Source: Pedobacter planticolens
GTDB taxonomy: Bacteria > Bacteroidota > Bacteroidia > Sphingobacteriales > Sphingobacteriaceae
NCBI RefSeq assembly: GCF_014172375.1
Contig: NZ_WNXD01000002.1
Span: 1,054,001-1,118,000 of the forward strand
DNA length: 64,000 bases
Reading direction: 5' to 3'
Position 1 is the stretch's first letter. Every line of letters begins with the position of its first letter. Position numbers and translations under genes: made by a program. Positions 42,043 through 50,702 of this stretch are shown piece after piece. The notes below the pieces were generated by a model. That model had not been told where the DNA came from. It was given only the letters and a program-made list of their open reading frames with translations, and did not search any database.

Positions 42043-43956
42043 TTATTTGATGATTTGTTCGCTACCGTTTTCTACTTCGACAATACTAAGCAAATCTTTT
42101 GCCATTAATTGAGCAGATTTTGCTAATCGTAAAAACTCTGAACGATACCCTTCTTTATCTTTGCCCATAGCACCCTCTGCTAACGCGATTACCTGTGTAA
42201 AACTGCTATTTTGTTTGTACTCAGATTGACGAAGGAGCATACCAAACTCGGCGATAGCGGCGGCAAATCTAAAGTTTACACTTGTACTCGCACTCTGATT
42301 ATCGTTGATAGATTTTTGTATGCTTTTACTAGTGTTTTGATCTGGTAATTTGTAGCGCAATTTAATGGTTAGCATTTCATCACCTGTGTAAGTGTTGGCA
42401 GCTTTTGTAGTTTTTTGATACTTCAAATCATCAACTTTGTTTGCAAAAGAACTTTTTACACCAACGGGGATAATTTCATACAAAGCGGTTACAGTATGTC
42501 CAGAACCCATTTCGCCAGCATCTTTCTTATCATCATTAAAGTCTTCATCCTTTAACATTCTGTTTTCGTAACCAATTAATCGGTAGGCTTGTACTTTTGC
42601 AGGATTAAATTCTATCTGCAATTTCACATCTTTGGCAACAGTAAATAAGGTTCCGCCAAATTCGTTTACCAATACTTTTCTGGCTTCGTTAATATTATCG
42701 ATGTAAGCATAGTTTCCGTTTCCTTTGTTGGCTAGAATTTCCATTTTGCTGTCTTTATAATTACCCATTCCGTAACCTAATACGGTTAAAAATATCCCGC
42801 TTTTGCGTTTATCTTCAATTAAGCGTTCCATTTCATTATCACTACTTACGCCTACATTAAAATCGCCATCGGTAGCTAAAATTATTCGGTTGTTACCGCC
42901 TTTTATAAAGTTTTCGCCCGCAACTTTGTATGCCAATTGCAAACCAGCGCCACCAGCAGTAGAACCGCCAGCACTTAATTTATTTAAGGCATCTTTTATA
43001 CTTGCTTTTGCATCGCCACTGGTAGAAGGCAACACCAAACCAGATTGACCAGCGTACACTACAATTGCAACTTTATCTTTATCTCGCAGTTGGTCTGTTA
43101 ATAATTTTAAGGATGAAACTAATAAGGGAAGTTTGTTGGCGCTATTCATTGAGCCAGAAACATCTATTAAAAACACAAGGTTAGATGCTGGAAGATTTTC
43201 CGTTGAAATAGTTTTTGCTTTTAGCCCGATTTGTACTAATCTGTGTTGAGGGTTCCAAGGTGCTGGAGCTAATTCTGTTTGAATATTTACAGGATCATTG
43301 CCAGTTGGTTGTGTGTAGTTGTAATCGAAATAATTAATCATTTCTTCTATACGAACTGCATCTTTTGGAGGCAAGCTTCCGTTATTAATAAACCTGCGGA
43401 TGTTGCTATAAGAGGCTGCATCTACATCAATAGAAAAGGTAGAAAGCGCATCTTTTAGTGGGTTTTTAAAACCGTTTTCGTTTACTCCAGCATAGCTTTC
43501 GGTTTCGTAATTAGGTGCGCTCATTATTTGCATTCCTGCAACTCGTCCTTGTAAACCGTACACTTGTTGCTTAGATTTTGTTACGGCATTGTAAGCTAAT
43601 TCTTCTTTTCGTTGAGCTTGCGCTGCTGCTCCAACTATAACAACTTCACTTAGTGCTTTTGCATCGGCTTTAAGTTTAATGGTTAAGTTATCGGCTTTGC
43701 CCAATTTTATGGTTTGCGTTTCATAACCTATGAATGAGACCACTAGTTTGGTATCAGTTTCTGGTATGCTGATAGAAAATTTACCAGTTTTATTTGTGCT
43801 TGCTGTTTTATTGCTGGGCAAACTTTTTATACTTACACCTGGTATGGCAAGATTATCAGTATTGTCAACTACTACGCCTGTAATAGTTCTGATGGTAGCG
43901 GCTTTAAATCCGACTAGGATAAGGAGAGCCAAAATGGGTATCAATAATTTTTTCAT
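42043..43956 (-). CDS. vWA (YfbK-type) protein with SusC-like N-terminus
   Basis: A 637-residue exported protein. An N-terminal signal or anchor (LLIPILALLILVGFKAA) is followed by a CarboxypepD_reg domain (about 25-98), a TonB-box-like ALSEVVIVG (101-109) and LQGRVAGMQ (135-143), which is the order found in SusC-type receptors before their plug. Then come the YfbK-type domain (about 160-250: ALSTFSIDVDAASYSNIRRF) and a von Willebrand A domain with MIDAS DVSGS at 265-269, then the DUF3520-type C-terminal region. It has no barrel. Divergent from the ECF sigma/anti-sigma pair, whose anti-sigma has the same motifs; probably a metal-dependent adhesive or sensor protein of that system. Confidence 0.9.
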   Translation of the reverse strand: MKKLLIPILALLILVGFKAATIRTITGVVVDNTDNLAIPGVSIKSLPSNKTASTNKTGKFSISIPETDTKLVVSFIGYETQTIKLGKADNLTIKLKADAKALSEVVIVGAAAQAQRKEELAYNAVTKSKQQVYGLQGRVAGMQIMSAPNYETESYAGVNENGFKNPLKDALSTFSIDVDAASYSNIRRFINNGSLPPKDAVRIEEMINYFDYNYTQPTGNDPVNIQTELAPAPWNPQHRLVQIGLKAKTISTENLPASNLVFLIDVSGSMNSANKLPLLVSSLKLLTDQLRDKDKVAIVVYAGQSGLVLPSTSGDAKASIKDALNKLSAGGSTAGGAGLQLAYKVAGENFIKGGNNRIILATDGDFNVGVSSDNEMERLIEDKRKSGIFLTVLGYGMGNYKDSKMEILANKGNGNYAYIDNINEARKVLVNEFGGTLFTVAKDVKLQIEFNPAKVQAYRLIGYENRMLKDEDFNDDKKDAGEMGSGHTVTALYEIIPVGVKSSFANKVDDLKYQKTTKAANTYTGDEMLTIKLRYKLPDQNTSKSIQKSINDNQSASTSVNFRFAAAIAEFGMLLRQSEYKQNSSFTQVIALAEGAMGKDKEGYRSEFLRLAKSAQLMAKDLLSIVEVENGSEQIIK

Positions 43957-44056
43957 GAGTTTTGGTTTTAATAGGAGATGTAAGGTTTATCAGATTTCCA
44001 TATCCTTATCGGAAAATATTTTTTATACTTGAACAACATTTAGCCGAATACCCAAT

Positions 44057-44635
44057 TTGAAGTTTATAAAAAACACCGCTAAGATTAATGAACAGGATGA
44101 TTCTGCGCTCCTAATCGCTTATAAAAAAAGTGGTGATTTAGAGGTATTGGGTACGCTCTACAATAAATACATGCATTTGGTTTTTGGGGTTTGCTTTAAT
44201 TATTTTAAGGATGAAGAGCAAAGCAAGGATGCGGTGATGCAAATTTTTGAGGAGTTGGTAACGAAGTTGAAAATGCATGAGGTGCAAAACTTTAAGAGCT
44301 GGTTGCATGTATTGGCTCGTAATCATTGTTTGATGGCATTGCGTAAATCTGCAAAGAATCCGACTGTTGCTATGGAAGATAATTTTGTGGAAAATGGTGA
44401 TTTTGTGCATCTGGATATAGACGACGCAAAAGAAACGCAGTTAACTGTGATGGAAAAGTGCATGGAAACCTTACCTGAAGAGCAACGTAAAAGTGTAGAT
44501 TTGTTTTATTTGCAAGAGAAATGTTATAAGGAAGTTGCAGAAATGACAGGTTACGATATGCTTAAGGTGAAGAGTTATATCCAAAATGGGAAGAGGAATT
44601 TGAAAATTTGTATAGAGAAAAACAGTGAGCTATAA
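44057..44635 (+). CDS. ECF-type RNA polymerase sigma factor
   Basis: The 192-residue protein has region 2 (about 30-100: LYNKYMHLVFGVCFNYFKDEEQSKDAVMQIFEEL with the DNA-melting segment) and region 4 (about 130-185: LPEEQRKSVDLFYLQEKCYKEVAEMTGYDMLKVKSYIQNGKRNLK). Directs RNA polymerase to a small regulon. The start is TTG 44057, since the first in-frame ATG is at residue 39 inside region 2. Its end overlaps the anti-sigma gene by 11 nt, so the two are translationally coupled. Confidence 0.93.
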   Translation: MKFIKNTAKINEQDDSALLIAYKKSGDLEVLGTLYNKYMHLVFGVCFNYFKDEEQSKDAVMQIFEELVTKLKMHEVQNFKSWLHVLARNHCLMALRKSAKNPTVAMEDNFVENGDFVHLDIDDAKETQLTVMEKCMETLPEEQRKSVDLFYLQEKCYKEVAEMTGYDMLKVKSYIQNGKRNLKICIEKNSEL

Positions 44636-45896
44636 CGAGTGGTTAGATATTGATGTGTTGGAAGATTACCTTGATGGTAAGCTTGATGCCAAAACTATGT
44701 ATAAGGTAGAGCGACTTTCGCTCGAAGATCCTTTTGTGGCTGAAGCATTGGCGGGCTTAAGTCAATCGCCGAGACGAAGTCAATCTTTATCGCTGTTGCA
44801 AAAACAATTACAAGAGCGTGTTGCGCAAAAACCTATAGAGAAAAAACGTTGGACAATTACTTCGCAACGTTTAAGTATAGCCGCTGCGGCTGCGGTATTA
44901 TTTGTTACAGCAAGTGTTTTATTTTGGATGAAGGAAGATTTTCGTCAGAAAATAAATAATAACGCACCAAAAAATGTACAGGTAAAAGTTGCGCCAGAAG
45001 TAAAGCCAAATGCAGAGCTTAAGCCAGTACCACCATTAAATTTGGATGTTGATAAGGCTGTTGCTGTTGCAAAGGTAAATCGTAAAGCGAAAAATAATAT
45101 TCCAGCAGTTGCTGAAAAACCAACAATTGCTACCGCTGCCCCAGTAGCGGAAGAACCTGTTTTAGCACAAGTAGTTATTCAAGCTGATGCTAAACAAGAA
45201 AGCGTTGCTAAAGCACTGCAGGCAGAAAAAAAAGAACAAGAAAGTAAAGCAGTTGTAGTTTCGGCTTTGCAAGGTAGGGTTGCTGGTATGCAAGTTAGTT
45301 CTGCTAACGCTAAATCAATTAATGGTAAAGTAGTTTCACAAAGTGATGGATTGCCTATCCCTGGAGCTGCTGTTAGATTAGCAAATGGAAAAGCGAGTAC
45401 AACTACTAATGGTAAAGGAGAATTTACGCTTCCAATAGATGGTGTTAGTAAGAATAATCAGGTTTCGGTTGCTTATTTAGGTTTTGTGACTAAAAATATA
45501 ACGGTTGATGCAAATCAAGATGTTAATGTAGAATTACAGCAAGATGATAAGGCCTTAAGTGAAGTTATAGTTACAGGTTATGGTGCTAGACAAGCAAAAA
45601 AACAGGCGTTGGGTGCATCGGTTACTACGATAAAATCTACACCATTACCAGAAGGCGGATGGGAAAGTTTTGAGCAGTATCTTAAAAACAATAACCGATT
45701 ATTTAAAGAAGGAGTGTCGGATAAATCGGTAACGCTTAGTTTTGATGTGTTAAATGGGCGGCCTAGCGGGATTAAAATAGTTCGAGGTTTAACTTCCGCA
45801 GAAAACGAAGAAGCTATTCGTTTAGTTAATGCCGGACCGAATTGGATAGTGCCTGCAAATGCACCTACTGCCATGCAGGTAGTTATTAAGTTTTAA
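44625..45896 (+). CDS. Membrane anti-sigma-like protein with SusC-like segment and TonB C-terminal domain
   Basis: A 423-residue single-pass protein. The cytoplasmic part (1-80; LEDYLDGKLDAKTMYKVERLSLEDPFVAEALAGL) resembles anti-sigma N-domains, without a ZAS zinc motif. Transmembrane segment about 83-102, then a Lys/Pro/Ala-rich periplasmic linker, LQGRVAGMQ (215-223), a CarboxypepD_reg domain (232-305), a TonB-box-like ALSEVIVTGYGARQ (310-323) and a C-terminal TonB-like domain (about 340-423; VTLSFDVLNGRPSGIKIVRGL ... EEAIRLVNAGPNW). Start codon GTG inside the sigma gene. Likely controls the sigma factor and contacts the envelope. Confidence 0.85.
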   Translation: MSYNEWLDIDVLEDYLDGKLDAKTMYKVERLSLEDPFVAEALAGLSQSPRRSQSLSLLQKQLQERVAQKPIEKKRWTITSQRLSIAAAAAVLFVTASVLFWMKEDFRQKINNNAPKNVQVKVAPEVKPNAELKPVPPLNLDVDKAVAVAKVNRKAKNNIPAVAEKPTIATAAPVAEEPVLAQVVIQADAKQESVAKALQAEKKEQESKAVVVSALQGRVAGMQVSSANAKSINGKVVSQSDGLPIPGAAVRLANGKASTTTNGKGEFTLPIDGVSKNNQVSVAYLGFVTKNITVDANQDVNVELQQDDKALSEVIVTGYGARQAKKQALGASVTTIKSTPLPEGGWESFEQYLKNNNRLFKEGVSDKSVTLSFDVLNGRPSGIKIVRGLTSAENEEAIRLVNAGPNWIVPANAPTAMQVVIKF

Positions 45897-45924
45897 ATAC
45901 TCCTATTTATTTCAAATTTATAAT

Positions 45925-46539
45925 ATGTACAAAGCCCCTTATTTTGAAGAAAAGGATGCTGCTAAAGTATTGGCATTTATGCAAGCGCATTCTTTTATTA
46001 CATTAATTGGTTACGATGGTGTTTATCCAGTTGCGACACAAATTCCTGTTCATGTGTATCAAGATGAAAAAGGTACTCGTCTGGTTGGTCATATCATGAA
46101 AAAGACGGATCACTATCAGGCGTATGCCAAAAATGATAATGTTTTAGCGCTTTTTGCTGGAGCACATGTGTATGTGAGTGCTTCGGTTTATGAAAATCCG
46201 GCAGTTGCCTCTACTTGGAATTACAGTTCGGTACAGGCCAAAGGGAAAATCCGATTAATGAATAATGATGAAACTAGGGAAGTGATTAAACACTTAACAA
46301 ATAGTTATGAGGATCCAGCAAAAAGTCCAGCTGCTTTTCATAAAATGGATGATGCCTACATTGAGAAAAACCTAAAAGCAATTAGCGGTTTTGAAATACA
46401 AGTGGAGGAAATTAATAGCGTGTTTAAATTAAGCCAAAATCATTCAGCAGTAAATCAGGCACAGATTATTGAGCATTTAATAGAAAGCAACGATCAAAAT
46501 GCGATTGTAGTTGCGCAACAAATGAAAGCGAATTGCTAG
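45925..46539 (+). CDS. PaiB-like FMN-binding negative regulator
   Basis: The 204-residue protein matches the PaiB family (split-barrel, FMN-binding fold), with MYKAPYFEEKDAAKVLAFMQAHSFITLIGYDG and STWNYSSVQAKGKIRLM, both diagnostic. In Bacillus PaiB represses sporulation and protease genes; in Bacteroidota the role is unknown and may be flavin-linked. It follows the anti-sigma gene by 28 nt on the same strand; cotranscription is possible but function appears separate. Its stop overlaps the stop of the convergent phosphate transporter gene (shared CTAG). Confidence 0.92.
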   Translation: MYKAPYFEEKDAAKVLAFMQAHSFITLIGYDGVYPVATQIPVHVYQDEKGTRLVGHIMKKTDHYQAYAKNDNVLALFAGAHVYVSASVYENPAVASTWNYSSVQAKGKIRLMNNDETREVIKHLTNSYEDPAKSPAAFHKMDDAYIEKNLKAISGFEIQVEEINSVFKLSQNHSAVNQAQIIEHLIESNDQNAIVVAQQMKANC

Positions 46540-47837
46540 TGTATAAAAGCGCTTAACAAATAATAAATTAACGCTGCTAAAACTGCAGATACTGGGATAG
46601 TTAATACCCAAGCCCAAATCAGTTTTACAGTTACTCCCCATTTTACAGCAGAAACACCTTTTGTTAAGCCAGAACCAATAATAGAACCCGTAATGGTGTG
46701 TGTTGTGCTTACTGGGATTTTTAAATGTTCTGTAAAATATAACGTTAATGCACCAGCAGTTTCTGCCGTTACGCCTTCAAAAGCAGTTACTTTAGTTATT
46801 TTAGAGCCCATTGTTTTTACAATTTTCCAACCACCACTTAATGTTCCTGCAGCAATTGCACTGTAACAGGCTAAAGGAATCCAACTTGGCATGTGCCCAG
46901 CTATTTCTTCTCCGTTTGCTCCTTTTGATGGAAGTGCTACATGTAACCATGATGGTAATGCAGACATATCTACTCCGCTAGTATGAATATAAACAACAAC
47001 TGCCGCCGCGATAATACCCATTACCTTTTGCGAGTCGTTACCACCATGACCTAAACTAAAAGATGCAGATGATAATAATTGCATTTTTCTTAACCAAGCA
47101 GTAGATTGTGATTGATTAAGGCTGCTAAATATTAAACAAAAGAAACTAACCGATAAAACGATAAAGGCAACCAATAACCATTTAATGTTATGAGATTCTA
47201 ACATCACACTTAAAAAATGAGATTCGAATCTTGGATGTTTAATCTCACTATAAAACAGCATTTGGTTATAAATAAATACAACCGTAACTATAATTAAAGA
47301 AAGTGTAAATATTTTTGGCCAGATGCTCTTTTTAGATGAATGTAAAAGCCAAATGGAAATGGAATAAGAAATAATAGCTCCAATTACGGGTGCTAAAACA
47401 ATAAAACCAATAATTACCAAAACACCTGTTGGCATTTCTCCTGCTTTACCTTCTTTATACCAGTTTACTACGTTAAAACCAGCATGTGCAATTGCAGCAC
47501 CAGCAAAACCACCAATTAAAGTATGTGATGAACTTGAAGGAATACCAAACCACCACGTTAATAAATTCCAGATAATGGCGGCAATAACCCCAGACAAAAT
47601 AACCACCAAGTTAATTTCCATGGTGTTCGCTGTTTTTGCAACAGTGTCTGCCACACCAAAACCAAAAACCCAATAGGCTAAAAAGTTAAAAAATGCTGCC
47701 CAAAGTACAGCTTGAAAAGGTGTTAATACCTTTGTCGCTACAATAGTCGCAATTGCATTTGCAGCATCATGAAAACCATTAATATAGTCGAAAATTAAGG
47801 CTAATACGATGATAACAAAAAGTAGGGTTAAAGTCAT
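46536..47837 (-). CDS. Inorganic phosphate transporter, PiT family
   Basis: A 433-residue low-affinity phosphate permease with about 10-11 transmembrane segments. Both PiT repeat signatures are visible: DYINGFHDAANAIATIVAT at the N-terminus and GGNDSQKVMGI in the second half, with GIPSSSSHTLIGG and KIPVSTTHTITGSIIG. The soluble loop lies in the middle (about 200-260). The gene follows the DUF47 gene by 5 nt, the usual PiT/DUF47 pairing, and shares its Pho-box promoter. Confidence 0.96.
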   Translation of the reverse strand: MTLTLLFVIIVLALIFDYINGFHDAANAIATIVATKVLTPFQAVLWAAFFNFLAYWVFGFGVADTVAKTANTMEINLVVILSGVIAAIIWNLLTWWFGIPSSSSHTLIGGFAGAAIAHAGFNVVNWYKEGKAGEMPTGVLVIIGFIVLAPVIGAIISYSISIWLLHSSKKSIWPKIFTLSLIIVTVVFIYNQMLFYSEIKHPRFESHFLSVMLESHNIKWLLVAFIVLSVSFFCLIFSSLNQSQSTAWLRKMQLLSSASFSLGHGGNDSQKVMGIIAAAVVVYIHTSGVDMSALPSWLHVALPSKGANGEEIAGHMPSWIPLACYSAIAAGTLSGGWKIVKTMGSKITKVTAFEGVTAETAGALTLYFTEHLKIPVSTTHTITGSIIGSGLTKGVSAVKWGVTVKLIWAWVLTIPVSAVLAALIYYLLSAFIH

Positions 47838-47842
47838 GTTTT

Positions 47843-48484
47843 TTAAGCGTTTTTAACCAAAATAGATTCCAATACATTCGCTGCGTCTTCACATTTATCG
47901 GTAGCGATTTCTAATGTTTGTAAAATCTCTTTTTGTTTAATCAATTCTATTGCGTTAGTTTCAAATTCGAATAAGCGGGCAATCGCTAAATTACAAACGT
48001 AATCTGCCTGATTTTCGGCACTGTTAATTCTAACACAAGCATCTGCAATAACGCGGATATTTTTAAAGCTTCTTAATTCTTTGATTGCTTTTTCAAGGTC
48101 ACCACACATTTCTACTAAAAGCTCTGCTAGTTTTACCATTGCATCACCAATGTTGGTTACATTATAAAGCTCAATATTTCCTGCAGATGCGTGGATATAA
48201 TCTGCAACATCATCAATAGCACTTGCTAAAGAGTGAATATCTTCTCTATCAAAAGGAGTGATAAAGTTTTTACTTAACTCGATAAAAATGGTGTGTGTAA
48301 TGTCGTCGCCAACATGTTCAAGTCGTTCAACTTCCTTAATGGCTTCCTTTCTTCTTTCTAAATCATTCGTAGTAACAACAATTAAAAGCGCTTCAGCAAT
48401 TTTTAAAACATTTGCTCCAGCTTGCTCAAAAAGAGGTTGAAATTTTTTGTCTTTAGGTGTAAAGAAGGTAAAAATACTATTCAT
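47843..48484 (-). CDS. DUF47 family (PhoU-like) phosphate transport accessory protein
   Basis: A 213-residue helical protein of the DUF47/PhoU-like group (FFTPKDKKFQPLFEQAGANVLKIAEALL; LEHVGDDITHTIFIELSKNFITPFDREDIHSLASAIDDVADYI), with the acidic E/D-xxD pattern that binds metal. Regulates or couples the adjacent PiT permease. First gene of the pair. Upstream lie a -7 element (48503-48510) and two TTAACA repeats spaced 11 bp apart, consistent with phosphate-starvation control. Confidence 0.95.
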   Translation of the reverse strand: MNSIFTFFTPKDKKFQPLFEQAGANVLKIAEALLIVVTTNDLERRKEAIKEVERLEHVGDDITHTIFIELSKNFITPFDREDIHSLASAIDDVADYIHASAGNIELYNVTNIGDAMVKLAELLVEMCGDLEKAIKELRSFKNIRVIADACVRINSAENQADYVCNLAIARLFEFETNAIELIKQKEILQTLEIATDKCEDAANVLESILVKNA

Positions 48485-48502
48485 ATTAAATTAAATATGG
48501 TG

Positions 48503-48510
48503 CAAAGCTA
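48503..48510 (-). promoter_or_regulatory. Promoter -7 element of the DUF47-PiT operon
   Basis: The minus strand reads TAGCTTTG, exact, 19 nt before the DUF47 ATG. Confidence 0.65.
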
Positions 48511-48519
48511 AAGTTACAA

Positions 48520-48536
48520 TGTTAAGTTAATGTTAA
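48520..48536 (-). promoter_or_regulatory. Pho-box-like direct repeat
   Basis: On the minus strand TTAACA-TTAAC-TTAACA: two perfect hexamers with 11-bp spacing, the layout of Bacillus PhoP boxes. It ends 9 nt upstream of the -7 element, in the -33 position where an activator would stand in for a poor -33 box. Confidence 0.6.
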
Positions 48537-48559
48537 GTAGTTGAACTATTTTAATAAAA

Positions 48560-49585
48560 TTAATTGCTTTTTTGCAGAGTAAAGGCAAAGGTTGTGCCTA
48601 TGTATGGTGTGCTACGAACTGAAATAGTTTGTTGATGCGCTTCTAAAATATGCTTTACAATGGCTAGGCCTAATCCTGTGCCACCTTCTTGACGAGATCT
48701 GTGTGAATCAATTCTATAAAAACGTTCAAATAAACGAGTTAAATGTTTTTCTTCAATACCAATACCATCATCAGTTACTTCAATTAAAAATTGATCATGC
48801 AATTCGAAAATTTTAATATCCGTAGCGCCGTTTTCATTGCCATATTTAATAGAGTTCTGAATTAGATTAATCATCACTTGCCTTATTTTTTCTTTGTCGG
48901 CATAAACAAAGGTTGGTGCAGTATATTTATCTTTAAACGATAGTTTAATTTTATGTGTTAATGCTCGATCTTCTAAACTGTCCATTACTTCCTTAGCTAA
49001 AACTACGAAATCAAATTTCTCGAAATTGATAGGGATTTCTCCAGTTTCTAGTTTAGAAATAGAATCTAAATCATTAATTAGATAACTTAGTCGTTCTACA
49101 TTCTTTTCTGCTTTTTTAAGAAATTTAACTGCCATTTCTGGATCATCAACTAAACAATCTTGTAAAGTTTCTATATATCCTTGAATAGCAAAAAGTGGAG
49201 TTTTAAACTCGTGAGATACATTTGATAAAAATTCTCGTCTAAATTGTTCTTGTTTTTTTAGTAGATCAATCTCACGTTTTTTAGCGCCAGCCCATTCTTT
49301 CACCTCTTGCTCAACATCACCAATTGGATCAGAACTTTTATACTCACCTATGGCTTCTTTTAAATCTTTGCCAAGTTTTAAATTGTGAATAAGTTTGTAA
49401 ATAAGCTTAATTTTAGTGTAAATATATTTCTCCATCAGATAATAGAACACTAAAAAACTGGTAACGAAGGAAATTCCAAAGGAGATTAATAGATAATACC
49501 AACTGCCCTGAAAGTGGTAATTAACCAAGCCGATAGAAAGCCCAACGGCAAGAGCAGTAATTAAAACAAGTACGCTTAACTTCAT
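48560..49585 (-). CDS. Sensor histidine kinase (PhoR-like)
   Basis: A 341-residue kinase with two N-terminal transmembrane segments (about 3-22 and 32-51) and almost no periplasmic part, as in PhoR. The HisKA H-box is SNVSHEFKTPLFAI (H125), the N-box NLIQNSIKYGNENG, and the G-boxes DDGIGIEEKHL and GGTGLGLAIVKH are intact. No HAMP or PAS domain is evident. The cognate response regulator is not adjacent. Its location beside the PiT operon and the Pho-like repeat suggests a phosphate sensor, but this is by position. Confidence 0.92.
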   Translation of the reverse strand: MKLSVLVLITALAVGLSIGLVNYHFQGSWYYLLISFGISFVTSFLVFYYLMEKYIYTKIKLIYKLIHNLKLGKDLKEAIGEYKSSDPIGDVEQEVKEWAGAKKREIDLLKKQEQFRREFLSNVSHEFKTPLFAIQGYIETLQDCLVDDPEMAVKFLKKAEKNVERLSYLINDLDSISKLETGEIPINFEKFDFVVLAKEVMDSLEDRALTHKIKLSFKDKYTAPTFVYADKEKIRQVMINLIQNSIKYGNENGATDIKIFELHDQFLIEVTDDGIGIEEKHLTRLFERFYRIDSHRSRQEGGTGLGLAIVKHILEAHQQTISVRSTPYIGTTFAFTLQKSN

Positions 49586-49654
49586 AAGGCTAATTTACAA
49601 GGAATAAATTAAGTTGAAGAGAGTTGTAATGTTAAATTTTCGCTCATCTGTTTT

Positions 49655-50302
49655 TTATAATTTGCCTTCCCATTCGGCGTAAAATTGCTCTAAATAGGTA
49701 AGCATAAACTGATGACGTTGTTCTGCCATAGCTTTTCCTGCACTGGTCTTCATCAAATCTTTTAGTAAAAGTAACTTCTCGTAAAAGTGATTTAATGTTG
49801 GCGCAGTAGTATTTTTATATTCTTCCTTACTCATATTAAGGTTCGGTTTAACTTCAGGATCGTACAAAACCCTGTTTTTATAACCGCCGTAGGTAAAAGC
49901 TCTGGCAATGCCGATGGCGCCAATCGCATCTAATCGGTCTGCATCTTGCACAATATCTAATTCTTTAGATTTAAAAGAGATTTCTCCTAAACTTGCTTTA
50001 TAAGATAGATTTCTAATAATTTCTTGCACATGGTGGATGATTTCATTTTCTAAACCAATACTTTTTAAGAATTCACCAGCTTTTTGTGGGCCAATTTCTT
50101 CATCACCATTGTTAAATTTGCTATCGGCAATATCATGTAATAAAGCTGCTAAAGCAACAATCAATTCATCGCCTTTTTCGGTAGCATTAATAGTTTGTGC
50201 AGTTTTATAAACGCGTTCAATGTGAAACCAATCGTGTCCAGTTTCTGCATTAACCAAAGTAATTTTAACAAAGTTGATGGTTTGATCGATGATATGCTGC
50301 AT
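49655..50302 (-). CDS. HD domain phosphohydrolase
   Basis: The 215-residue protein has the HD metal site H...HD...D: HDWFHIERVYKTA, then LLHDIADSKF, and QDADRLDAIGAIGIARAF. The family (YedJ-like) hydrolyses phosphate esters, often nucleotides. Cytoplasmic. Its stop lies 69 nt before the histidine kinase start on the same strand; cotranscription is uncertain. Confidence 0.92.
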   Translation of the reverse strand: MQHIIDQTINFVKITLVNAETGHDWFHIERVYKTAQTINATEKGDELIVALAALLHDIADSKFNNGDEEIGPQKAGEFLKSIGLENEIIHHVQEIIRNLSYKASLGEISFKSKELDIVQDADRLDAIGAIGIARAFTYGGYKNRVLYDPEVKPNLNMSKEEYKNTTAPTLNHFYEKLLLLKDLMKTSAGKAMAEQRHQFMLTYLEQFYAEWEGKL

Positions 50303-50366
50303 AAAGAAAAATTATACCGCAAGTTATTCTGAATTTAATTGAAAACCACTTAATGTTGAAAAATTG

Positions 50367-50624
50367 CTATGCAAATGGACCTAATCTTTCAAATTTATCT
50401 TGATTAAAATACAAGAGCTGAGTTACTTCCACCTCTAAAATTAAGGCGATATGAAAAAGCCGATCTAAAGTGATTTTAGTATAACCCAATTCAATTTTGC
50501 TATACGCATTTTGCGATATTTCTAACTTTGCCGCTAAATAATCTTGCGTGTAATTTCGAAATTCCCTTACTTTTCTAATGTTACCCGCCACAACTTGCAT
50601 TTCTGCTTTTACCTTGTCTTTCAT
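50367..50624 (-). CDS. XRE family helix-turn-helix regulator
   Basis: An 85-residue DNA-binding protein whose HTH covers residues about 12-66 (IRKVREFRNYTQDYLAAKLEISQNAYSKIELGYTKITLDRLFHIALILEVEVTQLLYF). No other domain. The partner and target are unknown; no toxin-like gene is adjacent. Confidence 0.92.
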   Translation of the reverse strand: MKDKVKAEMQVVAGNIRKVREFRNYTQDYLAAKLEISQNAYSKIELGYTKITLDRLFHIALILEVEVTQLLYFNQDKFERLGPFA

Positions 50625-50702
50625 CGAATTTTTATAGGTTGATTACCTACATAAACGAAAAAGTGGTAGTAAGAGTTTTAATAAAATTTACGGGCGCTAA
50701 AT

